A stretch of DNA of 64,000 nt from Bacteriovoracaceae bacterium UBA6153 (GCA_002428265.1 DIUR01000012.1:186001-250000); one strand, 5' to 3'; numbered from the stretch's first letter, positions 36,504-44,653 are shown. Program-made: numbers and translations. Notes: generated by a model from the sequence alone, not told the origin.

Positions 36504-37034
36504 ATGAAAGCATTAATACTATCGCTATTGTTTACCATCTCGGCAGCTCACGCAGCGGATGTTCAACTTGTAAAAGTTTATAAAAGTGCACGTAAGCTTG
36601 AACTCATTGGGGCCAATAACAAAGTTATTAAAACATATAAAGTCATGTTGGGAAGAAACCCAATCGGACACAAGGCTTTCGAAGGAGATAATAAAACTCC
36701 GGAAGGAACTTATACGCTTGATGAGAAAAACCCTAATTCAAATTTCTATAAATCACTTCACATCTCTTATCCAAATTTCAAAGATAAGCTAAAAGCAAAA
36801 AGCCGTGGCAAAAGCCCAGGTGGAGATATCATGCTTCATGGGATGCCAAATGACTTTAGAGACATGATGGATTTCGTAACTTCAGTGGGCCTTGCCGACC
36901 TAGGAGATGATCTTATTCGTTCAGGGCTTTTAGGCTACGACTGGACTAATGGCTGTATTGCAGTGACAGATAGTGAGATTGAAGAGATTTATTCAATGAT
37001 CAATGTACCTACAAAGATCACTATTTTTCCTTAA
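36504..37034 (+). CDS. L,D-transpeptidase (YkuD domain, YafK-like), tandem copy 2
   Basis: The 176-residue paralogue has a signal peptide (residues 1-17). The catalytic motifs are GGDIMLHGMPN and TNGCIAVTD. It shares the segments KVMLGRNPIGHK, GDNKTPEGTYTLD and KSLHISYPN with copy 1. It ends one base before the convergent mtaB gene. Both copies keep the catalytic His and Cys, so both should be active. Confidence 0.92.
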   Translation: MKALILSLLFTISAAHAADVQLVKVYKSARKLELIGANNKVIKTYKVMLGRNPIGHKAFEGDNKTPEGTYTLDEKNPNSNFYKSLHISYPNFKDKLKAKSRGKSPGGDIMLHGMPNDFRDMMDFVTSVGLADLGDDLIRSGLLGYDWTNGCIAVTDSEIEEIYSMINVPTKITIFP

Positions 37035-38339
37035 CTACTGAAGGAGCTCACCAACTAAGCGGCCATTGTCCATACCAGTAATCAAAACTTCTCTTTCCTG
37101 GTTTGCAAGCTCAAGATCTGTCACGACTGAAACACGCACGAAGTTTGAAGAATACCCTTCAAAATTTCCGGCCTTATTTCTGCGCTCAAAAAGAACTTTC
37201 GTTCTCTTTCCGATTTGGTCTTCAGAAAATAGATTAAGTTTCGCGTCCCCGAACATCATCAGAGTTTTTACACGGTCTTTTTTAACACCACTGTGAATAA
37301 GATTTTCCATTTTCGCAGCTGTTGTATTTTTTCTCTTAGAATATGGGAAAACGTGAAAATGAGTGATGGGAAGCTCTTTTAATAAATTAAAAGTGTTTTC
37401 GAACTGCTCTTTTGTCTCGCCAGGAAATCCTGCGATGATATCAGCGCCGAAACCAGCATTAGGAAAAGCGGCAACCAGTTTACCAATGATTCTTTTGTAA
37501 TCACTAGTCGTATATTTTCTTCTCATGTCTTTTAAAATCCCATCATCCCCACTTTGAAGTGGAATATGGAAGTGATCTAAAACTTTCGGAGAAGATTTTA
37601 AAACTTCGATAAGTTCATCTGTAATAGTATTTGGCTCAACGCTTGATAAACGGAATCTCTCCAATCCATCAACGGCCAGGACCTGAGCGACCAGATCGTG
37701 CAGTTTTTCGCCCGATGCTTGCTCGTACTCACCAATGTTCACACCAGTAAGGACAATCTCTTTAAAACCCTGAGAAACGAGTTTTTTGGCCTCTATAACA
37801 GCATCTTGAACCGAGATCGCGCGAGATCTTCCACGCGCAAAGGGAATAATGCAAAAAGAGCACACATAATTACAGCCATCCTGAATTTTCAGGAATGCTC
37901 TCGTATGTGAATCAGCTGTTGTTGTGGCCGCTCCGTAGAACTGCCAAGACTTATCTATGTGAATCGCGTTTTCTTTTTCTTCATCAAGATACTCAAAAAC
38001 TTTATATTTTTCAGAGTTACCAAGAACTAGGTCTACTCCCTGCATTCCGGCGATTCTTTCAGGTTCCATCTGAGCGTAACAACCAGCTACGACGATTTTC
38101 CCTTCCGGGCTTGAACCATGGGCCTTTCTAATAAGATTTCTACAAGTTGAATCAGCTGCATCCGTTACTGTGCATGTATTAATAAACACAACGTCGGCCT
38201 GTTCGCCGAACTCAACGATATCGTATCCTCTATCCTTAAAGCCCTGGGCGATCGATCCCGTCTCAGAAGAATTGAGTCTACAGCCCAGTGTATGAAGGGC
38301 CACACGCTTATTATTTAGAATTCTCTCGGTATTTTCCAT
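37035..38339 (-). CDS. mtaB: MtaB-type tRNA methylthiotransferase
   Basis: MtaB adds a methylthio group to t6A at position 37 of ANN-reading tRNAs. The 434-residue protein has the N-terminal UPF0004 domain (HTLGCRLNSSETGSI with a cluster Cys). The radical SAM motif CNYVCSFC follows within GCNYVCSFCIIPFARGRSR, and a TRAM-like C-terminal region closes it. The HTLGCRLN opening and PFARGRSR favour MtaB over MiaB or RimO. It is adjacent to, and divergent from, two tRNA genes. Confidence 0.88.
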   Translation of the reverse strand: MENTERILNNKRVALHTLGCRLNSSETGSIAQGFKDRGYDIVEFGEQADVVFINTCTVTDAADSTCRNLIRKAHGSSPEGKIVVAGCYAQMEPERIAGMQGVDLVLGNSEKYKVFEYLDEEKENAIHIDKSWQFYGAATTTADSHTRAFLKIQDGCNYVCSFCIIPFARGRSRAISVQDAVIEAKKLVSQGFKEIVLTGVNIGEYEQASGEKLHDLVAQVLAVDGLERFRLSSVEPNTITDELIEVLKSSPKVLDHFHIPLQSGDDGILKDMRRKYTTSDYKRIIGKLVAAFPNAGFGADIIAGFPGETKEQFENTFNLLKELPITHFHVFPYSKRKNTTAAKMENLIHSGVKKDRVKTLMMFGDAKLNLFSEDQIGKRTKVLFERRNKAGNFEGYSSNFVRVSVVTDLELANQEREVLITGMDNGRLVGELLQ

Positions 38340-38416
38340 AGAAGTGAAACATAGTCCGCGTTACGCTAGTTATCAAGAGGTGTGAAAAATAAATCGTGAA
38401 AAACTCGAAAAATAAT

Positions 38417-38445
38417 TTGACAAAAAAGCTCTCCAACACTATTTT
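38417..38445 (+). promoter_or_regulatory. promoter of the tRNA-Lys/tRNA-Glu operon
   Basis: A perfect TTGACA (38417-38422) is separated by exactly 17 bases from TATTTT (38440-38445). It ends about 25 bases before tRNA-Lys, which is typical for a tRNA promoter. Confidence 0.75.
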
Positions 38446-38469
38446 TAATCTCACTTTCGAAACACAAAT

Positions 38470-38546
38470 GGTCTCTTAGCTCAGTTGGTTAGAGCATCTC
38501 CCTTTTAAGGAGAGGGTCCTGCGTTCGAGTCGCAGAGAGATCACCA
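38470..38546 (+). tRNA. tRNA-Lys (anticodon TTT)
   Basis: A full cloverleaf can be drawn. The acceptor GGTCTCT pairs with AGAGATC, the D arm is GCTCAGTTGGTTAGAGC, and the anticodon stem TCTCC/GGAGA has loop CTTTTAA. The T arm is CTGCG/CGCAG with TTCGAGT. CCA is encoded. Confidence 0.97.
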
Positions 38547-38584
38547 TTTCTTCGAAAGTTTAGACCAAGATGCATACAGTTTAT

Positions 38585-38662
38585 GCGCCCATCGTCTAGC
38601 CCGGCCTAGGACACTGCCTTTTCACGGCGGCGACTGGGGTTCGAATCCCCATGGGCGTACCA
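38585..38662 (+). tRNA. tRNA-Glu (anticodon TTC)
   Basis: The acceptor GCGCCCA pairs with TGGGCGT. The anticodon stem CTGCC/GGCGG carries the loop TTTTCAC with TTC at the centre. The T arm is TGGGG/CCCCA with TTCGAAT. CCA is encoded. It lies 38 bases after tRNA-Lys in the same transcript. Confidence 0.96.
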
Positions 38663-38667
38663 ATTTT

Positions 38668-38702
38668 AAAAAAGCCTCGAAGCAATTCGAGGCTTTTTTT
38701 TG
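38668..38702 (+). terminator. terminator of the tRNA operon
   Basis: AAAAGCCTCGA and TCGAGGCTTTT pair around a short loop, followed by a run of T, directly after tRNA-Glu. Confidence 0.92.
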
Positions 38703-38710
38703 CCAAAATC

Positions 38711-38727
38711 ATTCATTTCAATTCATT
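38711..38727 (+). repeat. direct repeat ATTCATT upstream of the HEPN gene
   Basis: Two copies of ATTCATT at 38711-38717 and 38721-38727 have a 10-base period, one helical turn, and sit 24 bases before the HEPN start. They could be an operator for autoregulation of the cluster, or chance in AT-rich DNA. Confidence 0.3.
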
Positions 38728-38750
38728 AATATTTCAGTAATAATTTTTAA

Positions 38751-39131
38751 ATGAAAAAACCACTACTCGACAATTATATAAAAGCTTTAAAAACTCTTGA
38801 TGAGGCCATGATAAAACCTCCTGCGAACAATCTTGAGCGCGACGGTATTATCCAAAGATTTGAGTATTGTATTGAGATTTCCTGGAAGTCAGCTAAAAAA
38901 GTTCTAGAACATCATGAATCACCAGCGGATACTCCAAGAAATGTTTTTAGAGAACTCGCCAAACTTGGCTGGATAAATAATCCAGAAGAGTGGATAGCTT
39001 TTTTAGAGGCAAGAAATAAAACAAGTCATCTTTATCATGATGGGGTAGCAGAAGAAATCTTTAAGCTCATTCCTTCTTTTGTGAAAGCATCACATCAACT
39101 ACTAGAAGTACTTGAGGCAAAACTTAAGTGA
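38751..39131 (+). CDS. HEPN / nucleotidyltransferase-substrate-binding protein (HI0074 family)
   Basis: The 126-residue helical protein belongs to the HI0074-like NTase_sub_bind group of HEPN proteins. It has RFEYCIEISWKSAKKVLEHH, then TPRNVFRELAKLGWI, and the HEPN motif Rx4H in ARNKTSHLY. In the known HEPN/MNT toxin-antitoxin systems the HEPN protein is an RNase toxin that the MNT partner silences by AMPylation. Here the stop overlaps the start of the MNT gene (GTGA), so the pair is coupled. No signal peptide is present. Confidence 0.88.
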   Translation: MKKPLLDNYIKALKTLDEAMIKPPANNLERDGIIQRFEYCIEISWKSAKKVLEHHESPADTPRNVFRELAKLGWINNPEEWIAFLEARNKTSHLYHDGVAEEIFKLIPSFVKASHQLLEVLEAKLK

Positions 39132-40144
39132 AGTCTTTTGGTTTAAAACCTTCTGAAATACAAGAAATGAAAAAACTTTTCCAAGATTTTTTTGGCGATC
39201 TTCATGATGCCAAGATTTATCTATTTGGATCAAGAGCAACAGGTAAGCATAAAGAATTTTCTGACATCGATATAGCTATTAACTCTAAGGCAAAAGATAT
39301 AACAAGCAGAATTTCTCTATTTAGTGAAGGATGGGAGAAATCTAAGTTACCTTATAAAGTGGATATTACTCCATGGAAAGATATTTACAAAGCTTACTTA
39401 CCTCAAATTAAAAAAGAAAAGGTTATTTTGTGGCAACCCGAAGACAAAGAGCTCCATCCATGGAGGGCCTGCCCTTATGGGCAACATTGGGTGGCCAGAC
39501 ATCCTCGCTATCCAAGTGGACGTCAGCTTCAAGATGTTGATGGCCATTGTAGAAAAAATCCATCCAAGAAAGATCGTCTTTCTACGGATGAAATTGAATT
39601 AATCTCAAACTTGGCTCCATTTAGAAATAGCAAGAATTTGCCTTTACCTTATTCAGGTAAAATTAAAGTTAATAATGCTGAAAATTACGATATCTTAATT
39701 GCCGGATGGTGCAGATACTGGAACGATATTTTTAAGCCTGAAGTCCTAATTGATGCAAACTTTGTAAAAGCACTTATGGAATCAGAATCAACCTTTGACC
39801 CGAATGCGGTTGCCCAAAATAAAAAACCAATTGGCCCAGCTAGAGGATTAATACAAATTACAGAATCAACATGGAGAATCTTAAAAGATCGCAAAGGCGA
39901 AATCAAAGATCACTACATTGATATAAAAAAAGAAGAACTTTTAAATCCCACTGTAAATATTTGCGCAGGTATTCGTTGGTTATTTCGCAAACGTGAAATT
40001 CTTCAAAAACGTCTAGGCAGACCACCTACGTGGCCAGAAGTTATCGTGGAATACAAAGGACTAGGTCCAGACTTAAAAAGGAATGGTTTGAAATCTATTA
40101 GCACATTGAATAATTTTTTAAAAATATATGAAAAATACAAATGA
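39128..40144 (+). CDS. MNT nucleotidyltransferase fused to a lytic-transglycosylase domain
   Basis: Residues 1-105 form a minimal nucleotidyltransferase with G34-S35, D46, D48 and the third carboxylate D79, all intact. Residues 110-155 are a Cys/His-rich link (C115, H120, H125, H140, C141) that could bind zinc. Residues 205-335 resemble an SLT/goose-lysozyme transglycosylase. The catalytic Glu (E220) lies in MESESTF, then GPARGLIQITESTWR and NICAGIRWLF. There is no signal peptide. The start is GTG, overlapping the HEPN stop. The stop overlaps the next start by ATGA. MNT domains normally act in the cytoplasm, so fusion to a peptidoglycan-cleaving domain is unexpected. Confidence 0.85.
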   Translation: MKSFGLKPSEIQEMKKLFQDFFGDLHDAKIYLFGSRATGKHKEFSDIDIAINSKAKDITSRISLFSEGWEKSKLPYKVDITPWKDIYKAYLPQIKKEKVILWQPEDKELHPWRACPYGQHWVARHPRYPSGRQLQDVDGHCRKNPSKKDRLSTDEIELISNLAPFRNSKNLPLPYSGKIKVNNAENYDILIAGWCRYWNDIFKPEVLIDANFVKALMESESTFDPNAVAQNKKPIGPARGLIQITESTWRILKDRKGEIKDHYIDIKKEELLNPTVNICAGIRWLFRKREILQKRLGRPPTWPEVIVEYKGLGPDLKRNGLKSISTLNNFLKIYEKYK

Positions 40145-40551
40145 TAACTAAACTATTTATCTTTCTCATCTCTTTATGTTTTTCCATTCATTGCTATGGT
40201 ACCCCTACCTATGTTGCAGAATCGCCTCGTTTTGAAAAAGTTGTTTTAAGTAAACACATAACAGCGGAATGTGATGCCCAAAAAGGCGATGAAAGAGGAC
40301 CTTTTGGGGTTACTTATAAAGAAGGTAAAATTACTAATTTGTTTCTCGTTCTAACAGGAGTCTATTATGACACCTGTAAAAGCTTGGAACGAAAAATTAC
40401 TTTATTAAAACGTAATCATTCCAAACTAATCCTTCTTGGAACAGAAGATAACCCATCAGATGAACCAAATAAAATTATCTGGAGATGGAGATCAATAAGA
40501 TCAATTTCTGGAAAAGAATGTATTAGTTACTTTAGCAATGATTGTGATTGA
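40141..40551 (+). CDS. exported small protein, possible immunity partner
   Basis: The 136-residue protein has a signal peptide (MITKLFIFLISLCFSIHCYG). The mature part of about 115 residues has four Cys (in TAECD, YDTCKS, KECIS and NDCD) and a basic middle segment. It is not a recognised family. Its ATG overlaps the stop of the MNT-transglycosylase gene (ATGA), so it is coupled to it. A periplasmic protein encoded beside a peptidoglycan-cleaving enzyme could protect the producer; this is inference. It is the last gene of the three-gene cluster. Confidence 0.7.
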   Translation: MITKLFIFLISLCFSIHCYGTPTYVAESPRFEKVVLSKHITAECDAQKGDERGPFGVTYKEGKITNLFLVLTGVYYDTCKSLERKITLLKRNHSKLILLGTEDNPSDEPNKIIWRWRSIRSISGKECISYFSNDCD

Positions 40552-40632
40552 GTTAAGCATCAGACCTCTCAGAAATAACTGCTTTCTTAATTAAGGCTTT
40601 TTTTTGTCCAAAATCTAAAATACTATTCACCC

Positions 40633-41010
40633 ATGAAAATAAATAAAATCCACAAAGCTTCATGCCACTGCAAAGCTGTTCAATTTGAAATTTCTCTACC
40701 TAACGGATTAGATAAACCTCGTAGGTGCGATTGCTCTTTTTGCAGAATGCGTGGAGCGATTATGGCCTCTACTACTCTAGATGCAATAAAGATCACTAAG
40801 GGTACTGATAAATTAACTCTCTATCAATTCAATACAAAGATAGCGAAACATTATTTTTGCTCTGTCTGTGGGATCTATACTCATCATCAAAGACGATCAG
40901 ACCCAACTCAGTATGGATTTAATGTGGCCTGCTTAGAAGGTGTTAATCCTTATGAGTTAGCTGATGTGCCAGTGATGGATGGGATTAATCATCCGGCTGA
41001 TCGTAAATAA
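40633..41010 (+). CDS. GFA/CENP-V family zinc protein
   Basis: The 125-residue protein has the GFA signature: CHCKAVQFEI, RCDCSFCRMRG and YFCSVCGIYTHH, which supply the zinc ligands. Family members include the so-called glutathione-dependent formaldehyde-activating enzymes, although most have no proven reaction. It follows the HEPN/MNT cluster by 81 bases and is probably a separate unit. Confidence 0.88.
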   Translation: MKINKIHKASCHCKAVQFEISLPNGLDKPRRCDCSFCRMRGAIMASTTLDAIKITKGTDKLTLYQFNTKIAKHYFCSVCGIYTHHQRRSDPTQYGFNVACLEGVNPYELADVPVMDGINHPADRK

Positions 41011-41052
41011 TCCTCCCAACTGAATTGAAGTTAGTTTTAACAAGGAAATTTT

Positions 41053-41568
41053 ATGCGTTTTTCATTTATTTTACTCTTAGCTTTCATTACAACGAAATCT
41101 TTTGCAGGCCTTGCCCCTATAGAAGTTAAAGATTTTCTGCAAACGTCAAAGCCTGCAAGTTGTGCCAATATTTTTTTAGGGGAATGTGACAATGGGTATT
41201 GTTATGGTGAGCCTGAAGCTTTCTTCTTTGGAGTGAAAGGTCCTGTTCTTAATAATCCACAAGCACACAGTTTTGAAAATTATTCCAGCGACAACCAAGT
41301 GTTTCAAACTCAGTATGCAATTTCGGAAGACACTTCTGTATCAACACTTACGATGAGTCTTTACCGTGAAGCTTGGGCACCGACATTCCCAGACAATGGC
41401 GGTCGCAATCTTGGTGTTACAAAATTTGAATATACAATTACGAAGAGACTGGCTGACGGCAAAATTATTTTTGCTAAAGAAGTTGAGTTTATAAAAAAAC
41501 GCAACGTTTTTGGAGCTCTAAAAAAGGAGTGGAAACAAAACTCTCCTACTCAAATCTGTCATGATTAA
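41053..41568 (+). CDS. secreted hypothetical protein
   Basis: The 171-residue protein has a signal peptide (MRFSFILLLAFITTKSFA) and an N-terminal Cys cluster (SCANIFLGECDNGYCYG). A beta-rich remainder contains SLYREAWAPTFP and a C-terminal ICHD. The four or more Cys suggest disulfides. The family is not recognised. AAGGAAA precedes the ATG. Confidence 0.75.
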   Translation: MRFSFILLLAFITTKSFAGLAPIEVKDFLQTSKPASCANIFLGECDNGYCYGEPEAFFFGVKGPVLNNPQAHSFENYSSDNQVFQTQYAISEDTSVSTLTMSLYREAWAPTFPDNGGRNLGVTKFEYTITKRLADGKIIFAKEVEFIKKRNVFGALKKEWKQNSPTQICHD

Positions 41569-41600
41569 AATAAAAAAGGCCCAGTTTTTTTCTGGGCCTA
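41569..41600 (-). terminator. terminator of the M3 peptidase gene
   Basis: AGGCCCAG and CTGGGCCT pair around a seven-base loop. The run of T is on the minus-strand side (TTTTTTATTTT), so it ends the M3 peptidase transcript rather than the plus-strand gene. Confidence 0.85.
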
Positions 41601-41612
41601 TTATGTCTAAGA

Positions 41613-43319
41613 CTACAGTTTAAGTTCGGCCTCAAGCCTTTTTGCTAATGGCCTAATGACCTCTTCTCCAAAATTCAACTTCGTCCCAAATAATTCGTAA
41701 ATCTCAGGAACTGTTTTTGAAGCGGCTGCGCTACAGCCTTTTTTATAGTGAGCGATTCCATCAGCTGGATTTGCTTTGTAACGATCCCAAATAGAAAGTG
41801 CTAATAATTCGCTGATAGCATAATCGATGAAATAAAAAGGCATTTGCAGAATATGTGGAAATTGCCAGTCTATTTTTGATGAAATTTCTTCGTAGCCTGT
41901 ATAATCCACGCCGCGGTTATAAACTTTTGTTAACTCCATCCATTTTTCTCTGCGGGCTTCTTTTGTGTGCCCTGGATTAGCGTAAAGCCAATGTTGAAAC
42001 TCATCCCCTCTTGCTGTCATAGTAAATAATCCGATAATGGCTTCTAGGCGGTCTCTCTTAATCCTTTCGCACTTATCGGCATCTAGGTATTCAGTCATTT
42101 TTTCAAGGCCTATGAACTCCATACTCATTGATCCACCTTCGGCCACTTCTGAAGTCCAGTTTTGCAGAGAATATGGCTGCACATCTTTTCCTAAGAAATA
42201 GTGAAAGCAATGTCCAAGCTCATGTAGAAGAACCATTAGGTCAGACGATAAACCTACACCGTTATAAAAGACTGATGCCTGCTCAAACACCGGGTACATA
42301 ACCATGTATCCACCTGGTGCTTTATTTTCTCTAGCGTCCAGATCTAAAAGATTATTATCTCTGATTCTACAAAAATAATCATAAAGCTCGCTATCGATGC
42401 TCTTAATGATTTTTCCTGCACCTTCAATAAGTGATTTCGTATCACCTTTTTCATAAATCATCAGAGGTGATCTTCCATGAACATCCGCTCCTAAATCGTA
42501 AGGCTTCAGGGAGCTGTATTTCAGGTGTTTTGATCTTTCTGCTAAAAGTTTATCTTTGATCGGAAGAATATGTTTTCTAACTGCCGCATGAAATTCAAAG
42601 CAGTGAGATTCGTCCCAATCAAAACGCATCATTTCTTTGAAACGGTATTTTGTGTAACTTTCAAATCCAGCATTTTTGGCCATCTGCTGTCTTAAGACTA
42701 AAAGCCTATCAAAGATTTCATCAGTCGCGTCGGCGATCGTTTCTTCAACTTTAGCAAGGCACTCGAATGCTTTTTTTCTGATTTCACGATCTGTTGATTT
42801 CATATGGGGATAAACCGCAGGAACTGGAAGCGACTCTCCCATCCATTCCACCATCAGCTTTCCTTGCATCTCTGTCAGCTCATTTGAAAGTCTGTCGATC
42901 TCTTTTTGAAGCTCGATATTTTCTTGGCAAAAAAGACTCATCTCGTTTTTTTGATTCCTGCGAAGAATTTCAAATTCACCACCAAGACTTTGAGCAATAC
43001 TTGATTCCTGAAATTTCTTATTTAATTTTTCATCATATTCTTTTACTAGAGGTGAGATGACTTGCTCATAATGATCTTTTCTTTTTTTCTTTTCATCACT
43101 GGCCACATCTGTTGTCATTAAAAAATAGCTTTCTGCCATTTCATTCACATTGTGTTTTTCAATTAAGTCTCTGTGCTTTTGAAATTCTAGCACTTCTTCT
43201 TTAGTGTTAAGCTTCATGCCTAAAAGATCTTCATAAATACTTTTCAATTTGTTTTCATCGGTAATGGGGATGCTTTTTAATGATTGTAGTTGTTCAAAAG
43301 GATTTGAGATTTTTGACAT
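41613..43319 (-). CDS. M3-family metallopeptidase (oligoendopeptidase F-like)
   Basis: The 568-residue protein has the zinc motif HELGH in VLLHELGHCFHYFLG, with the third ligand Glu in the following EVAEGGSMSMEFIG segment. It has the helical layout of the M3 family and probably cleaves cytosolic peptides. ATG 43319 is chosen because AGGGG lies 5-6 bases upstream. The frame continues another 53 codons upstream, but that part is not protein-like. Confidence 0.9.
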   Translation of the reverse strand: MSKISNPFEQLQSLKSIPITDENKLKSIYEDLLGMKLNTKEEVLEFQKHRDLIEKHNVNEMAESYFLMTTDVASDEKKKRKDHYEQVISPLVKEYDEKLNKKFQESSIAQSLGGEFEILRRNQKNEMSLFCQENIELQKEIDRLSNELTEMQGKLMVEWMGESLPVPAVYPHMKSTDREIRKKAFECLAKVEETIADATDEIFDRLLVLRQQMAKNAGFESYTKYRFKEMMRFDWDESHCFEFHAAVRKHILPIKDKLLAERSKHLKYSSLKPYDLGADVHGRSPLMIYEKGDTKSLIEGAGKIIKSIDSELYDYFCRIRDNNLLDLDARENKAPGGYMVMYPVFEQASVFYNGVGLSSDLMVLLHELGHCFHYFLGKDVQPYSLQNWTSEVAEGGSMSMEFIGLEKMTEYLDADKCERIKRDRLEAIIGLFTMTARGDEFQHWLYANPGHTKEARREKWMELTKVYNRGVDYTGYEEISSKIDWQFPHILQMPFYFIDYAISELLALSIWDRYKANPADGIAHYKKGCSAAASKTVPEIYELFGTKLNFGEEVIRPLAKRLEAELKL

Positions 43320-43566
43320 AAGCGCCCCTAAATTCTGAAAGTAATAAATGAATTTTAGTATAATACTTATAATTTCAGAGTACAGATCTGGAAGGGAAAT
43401 CATGCAACCAGTCGCATCAATACCACCCATATCAGAGCATTTTTCACCATTTTTCCCAAAAATCGCCCTGAAAATCAAAAAAATGAGAATTTTTAAGTTA
43501 TTTCCAGTCGTACATTTAAATTAATTGTTCAATAATATTTTTCAAACACACAACAAGGATTAAAAA

Positions 43567-43896
43567 ATGTCAGAAGTCGGATTAAATAAACCAGTAAAGT
43601 TAAAATCAAACTTAGCAGCATTCTGTGGAGCTACTGAGCTTCCAAGAACAGCTATTACTCAAAAATTCTGGGATTACATCAAGGAAAACAAGCTTCAAGC
43701 TAAAACTGAAAATGGTAAAGCTGAAGGCGCTGGAAAATATATCGTTGCTGACGCTAAACTTCTTCCAATTTTCAAAGCTACAAAAGTAACGAGCAAGTCA
43801 TCTGGAAAAGTTACTGACTTCACTGCTCTTGAGCTTGGACAAACAATCAGCATGCTTCAACTAGCATCTGTTGTTGGTGCAAACGTAGAAGCATAA
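43567..43896 (+). CDS. SWIB/MDM2-domain protein
   Basis: The 109-residue protein consists of one SWIB domain (LAAFCGATELPRTAITQKFWDYIKENKL), here with an Ala-rich insert before the second half (LLPIFKATKVT). The domain is best known from eukaryotic chromatin factors and from chlamydial topoisomerase and histone-like partners. A free-standing copy in this organism may bind DNA-associated proteins; its partner is unknown. A strong bidirectional terminator follows. Confidence 0.9.
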   Translation: MSEVGLNKPVKLKSNLAAFCGATELPRTAITQKFWDYIKENKLQAKTENGKAEGAGKYIVADAKLLPIFKATKVTSKSSGKVTDFTALELGQTISMLQLASVVGANVEA

Positions 43897-43917
43897 TTTT
43901 TTAATAAAAAATTTATC

Positions 43918-43955
43918 TATAAAAAAGCCTCTGCATGTCAGAGGCTTTTTTTTTG
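43918..43955. terminator. bidirectional terminator
   Basis: AAAAAAGCCTCTG and CAGAGGCTTTTTTTT pair around a five-base loop with T runs on both strands. It separates the SWIB gene from the convergent methyltransferase gene. Confidence 0.93.
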
Positions 43956-43960
43956 CAAAA

Positions 43961-44653
43961 TTATCCTGGAACTCTCGAATACCAAGCGTGAATAAAAAGC
44001 GATTGATAAAAAACGATAGGACTTAGAAATCCTGCTGAGGAAATAAGAGAACTTATTTCTGCCGGCTTAATCACCGACACACTTACCTTCCACCCAGATG
44101 TTGCAGCCCTTGCCTTCTCTTCAGAGAAATCAGCAAACATTAAAGCTCTTGCCCAGAAGTCTTTTAAGTTTTCATACAACTCATCATTTTCTGGTGTCGC
44201 TAGATCGGCACTTATGAGAAATGCTCCCGGCTTAAGCCTTTCATATATTTCTTCAAAAAAATTTATGCGATTTTCTTTTAGAAACATAAATTGAGACACG
44301 AGAATGGCCGTTGCAGCATCGAACTTGTTTGTTTCGGGAAGTGTATTTAAAAAGCCTTCATGAAATGTGCATCTTGAAGTGATACCTGCTTTTTCAGCTT
44401 TCAAACGAAATTCATTCAACATGGCACCAGCGGGCTCCACTGCGGTAAATCGCCAGCGCGGGAATGCCTCTGCTAACGCCATGATCTCTGCGCCCGTTCC
44501 TGCTCCAACACTCAAGATATGAGCGTCTTCAGGAAGATCTTTTAACAAAATGCGCATAAGAAAATGCATGCCGTTCATAATCGGTGCTAGTTTTTTCCAT
44601 TGATCATCATATGTTGATGCGTGGGCCTTTGAAAATGCAGCGACAGCGTTCAT
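43961..44653 (-). CDS. class I SAM-dependent methyltransferase
   Basis: The 230-residue protein has the SAM-binding motif I ILSVGAGTGAEIMALAE, then FTAVEPAGAML (motif II acidic end) and a post-motif segment DAATAILVSQFM. The substrate cannot be read from the sequence; the layout fits small-molecule methyltransferases. No signal peptide. Confidence 0.88.
   Translation of the reverse strand: MNAVAAFSKAHASTYDDQWKKLAPIMNGMHFLMRILLKDLPEDAHILSVGAGTGAEIMALAEAFPRWRFTAVEPAGAMLNEFRLKAEKAGITSRCTFHEGFLNTLPETNKFDAATAILVSQFMFLKENRINFFEEIYERLKPGAFLISADLATPENDELYENLKDFWARALMFADFSEEKARAATSGWKVSVSVIKPAEISSLISSAGFLSPIVFYQSLFIHAWYSRVPG

Noticed and set aside
38585..41568. tRNA-Glu attachment site duplication
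   Set aside because: No second copy of the tRNA 3' end was found downstream by eye within this window.
43320..43478. N-terminal 53-codon extension of the M3 peptidase
   Set aside because: The internal ATG has AGGGG at good spacing and the extension is not protein-like.
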